A stretch of 58,630 bases of DNA from NCBI GenBank assembly GCA_016201825.1, contig JACQCD010000067.1:1-58630 (forward strand), written 5' to 3'. The DNA comes from Nitrospirota bacterium (lineage in GTDB: Bacteria; Nitrospirota; Nitrospiria; 2-01-FULL-66-17). The notes under the pieces are model-generated. The model was not told the DNA's origin. It did no database searches and saw nothing but the letters and a program-made list of their open reading frames with translations. The position numbers were made by a program, and so were the translations under genes. This document shows, piece after piece, positions 58,291 to 58,630 of the stretch; position 1 is the first letter of the stretch, and each line of letters opens with the position of its first letter.

Positions 58291-58320
58291 TTGACCCTTG
58301 CACCTGCAAGGGGCTAAGCT
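58291..58320 (+). promoter_or_regulatory. MerR-type operator-like promoter: TTGACC-18 nt-TAAGCT with perfect dyad CCCTTGCA-CC-TGCAAGGG in the spacer
   Basis: Dyad at 58295-58312 spans the -35/-10 spacer. Confidence 0.5.
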
Positions 58321-58377
58321 GGGCCTCTCCGTATACCTAAGAGGGCCTGGCGCTTGTTTGAGATCCATCCCAATCCT

Positions 58378-58396
58378 GCAACCCGTTCAGGGTTGC
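58378..58396. repeat. Hairpin GCAACCC-GTTCA-GGGTTGC in the hsdM leader
   Basis: Perfect 7-bp stem, 5-nt loop. Confidence 0.6.
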
Positions 58397-58420
58397 GGCA
58401 CCTACGTGTACTGAGGAACA

Positions 58421-58630
58421 ATGGCCGCGAAATCAAAACAACGGAAGCAGACCAGTAACGGCGGCAACCTGGGCTTCGAGGCCAAGCTCTGGCAGATGGC
58501 CGACGGGCTGCGCAACAACATGGACGCGGCGGAGTACAAACACGTTGTCCTCGGCCTGATCTTCCTCAAGTACATCTCCGACGCGTTCGAGGCCAAACAC
58601 GCGGAACTCCAAGCCGAAGAGAAACAGGGC
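58421..58630 (+). CDS. hsdM: Type I restriction-modification methyltransferase HsdM, N-terminus (truncated by window end)
   Basis: [70 protein letters not shown]. Confidence 0.9.
   Translation, partial: MAAKSKQRKQTSNGGNLGFEAKLWQMADGLRNNMDAAEYKHVVLGLIFLKYISDAFEAKHAELQAEEKQG

Overview
GC-rich bacterial chromosomal window. Gene content and order suggest a Nitrospirota-like or other diderm lineage, but this is an inference and no taxonomic search was possible. About 57 CDS can be supported from the supplied translations, and no rRNA, tRNA or CRISPR array was recognised. Housekeeping and envelope blocks: queE-pepA-nagZ; rluD-lspA-ileS; a MurU/AmgK-like pair; lpxC; murJ; rpsT/holA/lptE/leuS; rhodanese-Rieske-SDR-mazG; cutA, an M23 peptidase, secA and a GAF-GGDEF protein; an M32 carboxypeptidase; a tesA-like esterase divergent from ybbA/ybbP-like ABC genes; and the first 70 codons of an HsdM-like methyltransferase at the right edge. 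The main accessory block (about 24.5-42.7 kb) is a type IV filament locus. It has two GspE/GspF pairs, two PilM-N-O-P-like alignment sets, one secretin, tandem pilins, minor pilins and a PilX-like protein carrying three ~135-aa repeats. The most notable items are: (1) the PilX-repeat protein and the doubled filament machinery; (2) a protein joining a degenerate M1-peptidase-like region (HEAEL instead of HExxH) to an Omp85/D15-type barrel; (3) a HARE-HTH protein followed by a 15-codon Lys/Ala-rich micro-ORF and divergent from a seven-motif FG-GAP lipoprotein across an A+T-rich region full of GCTATR motifs; (4) a probable N-terminal frameshift/deletion in the first GspF; (5) gene-conversion-like identity between the tandem pilins; (6) a MerR-type operator-like promoter upstream of hsdM; (7) a perfect 38-bp palindrome between convergent genes.
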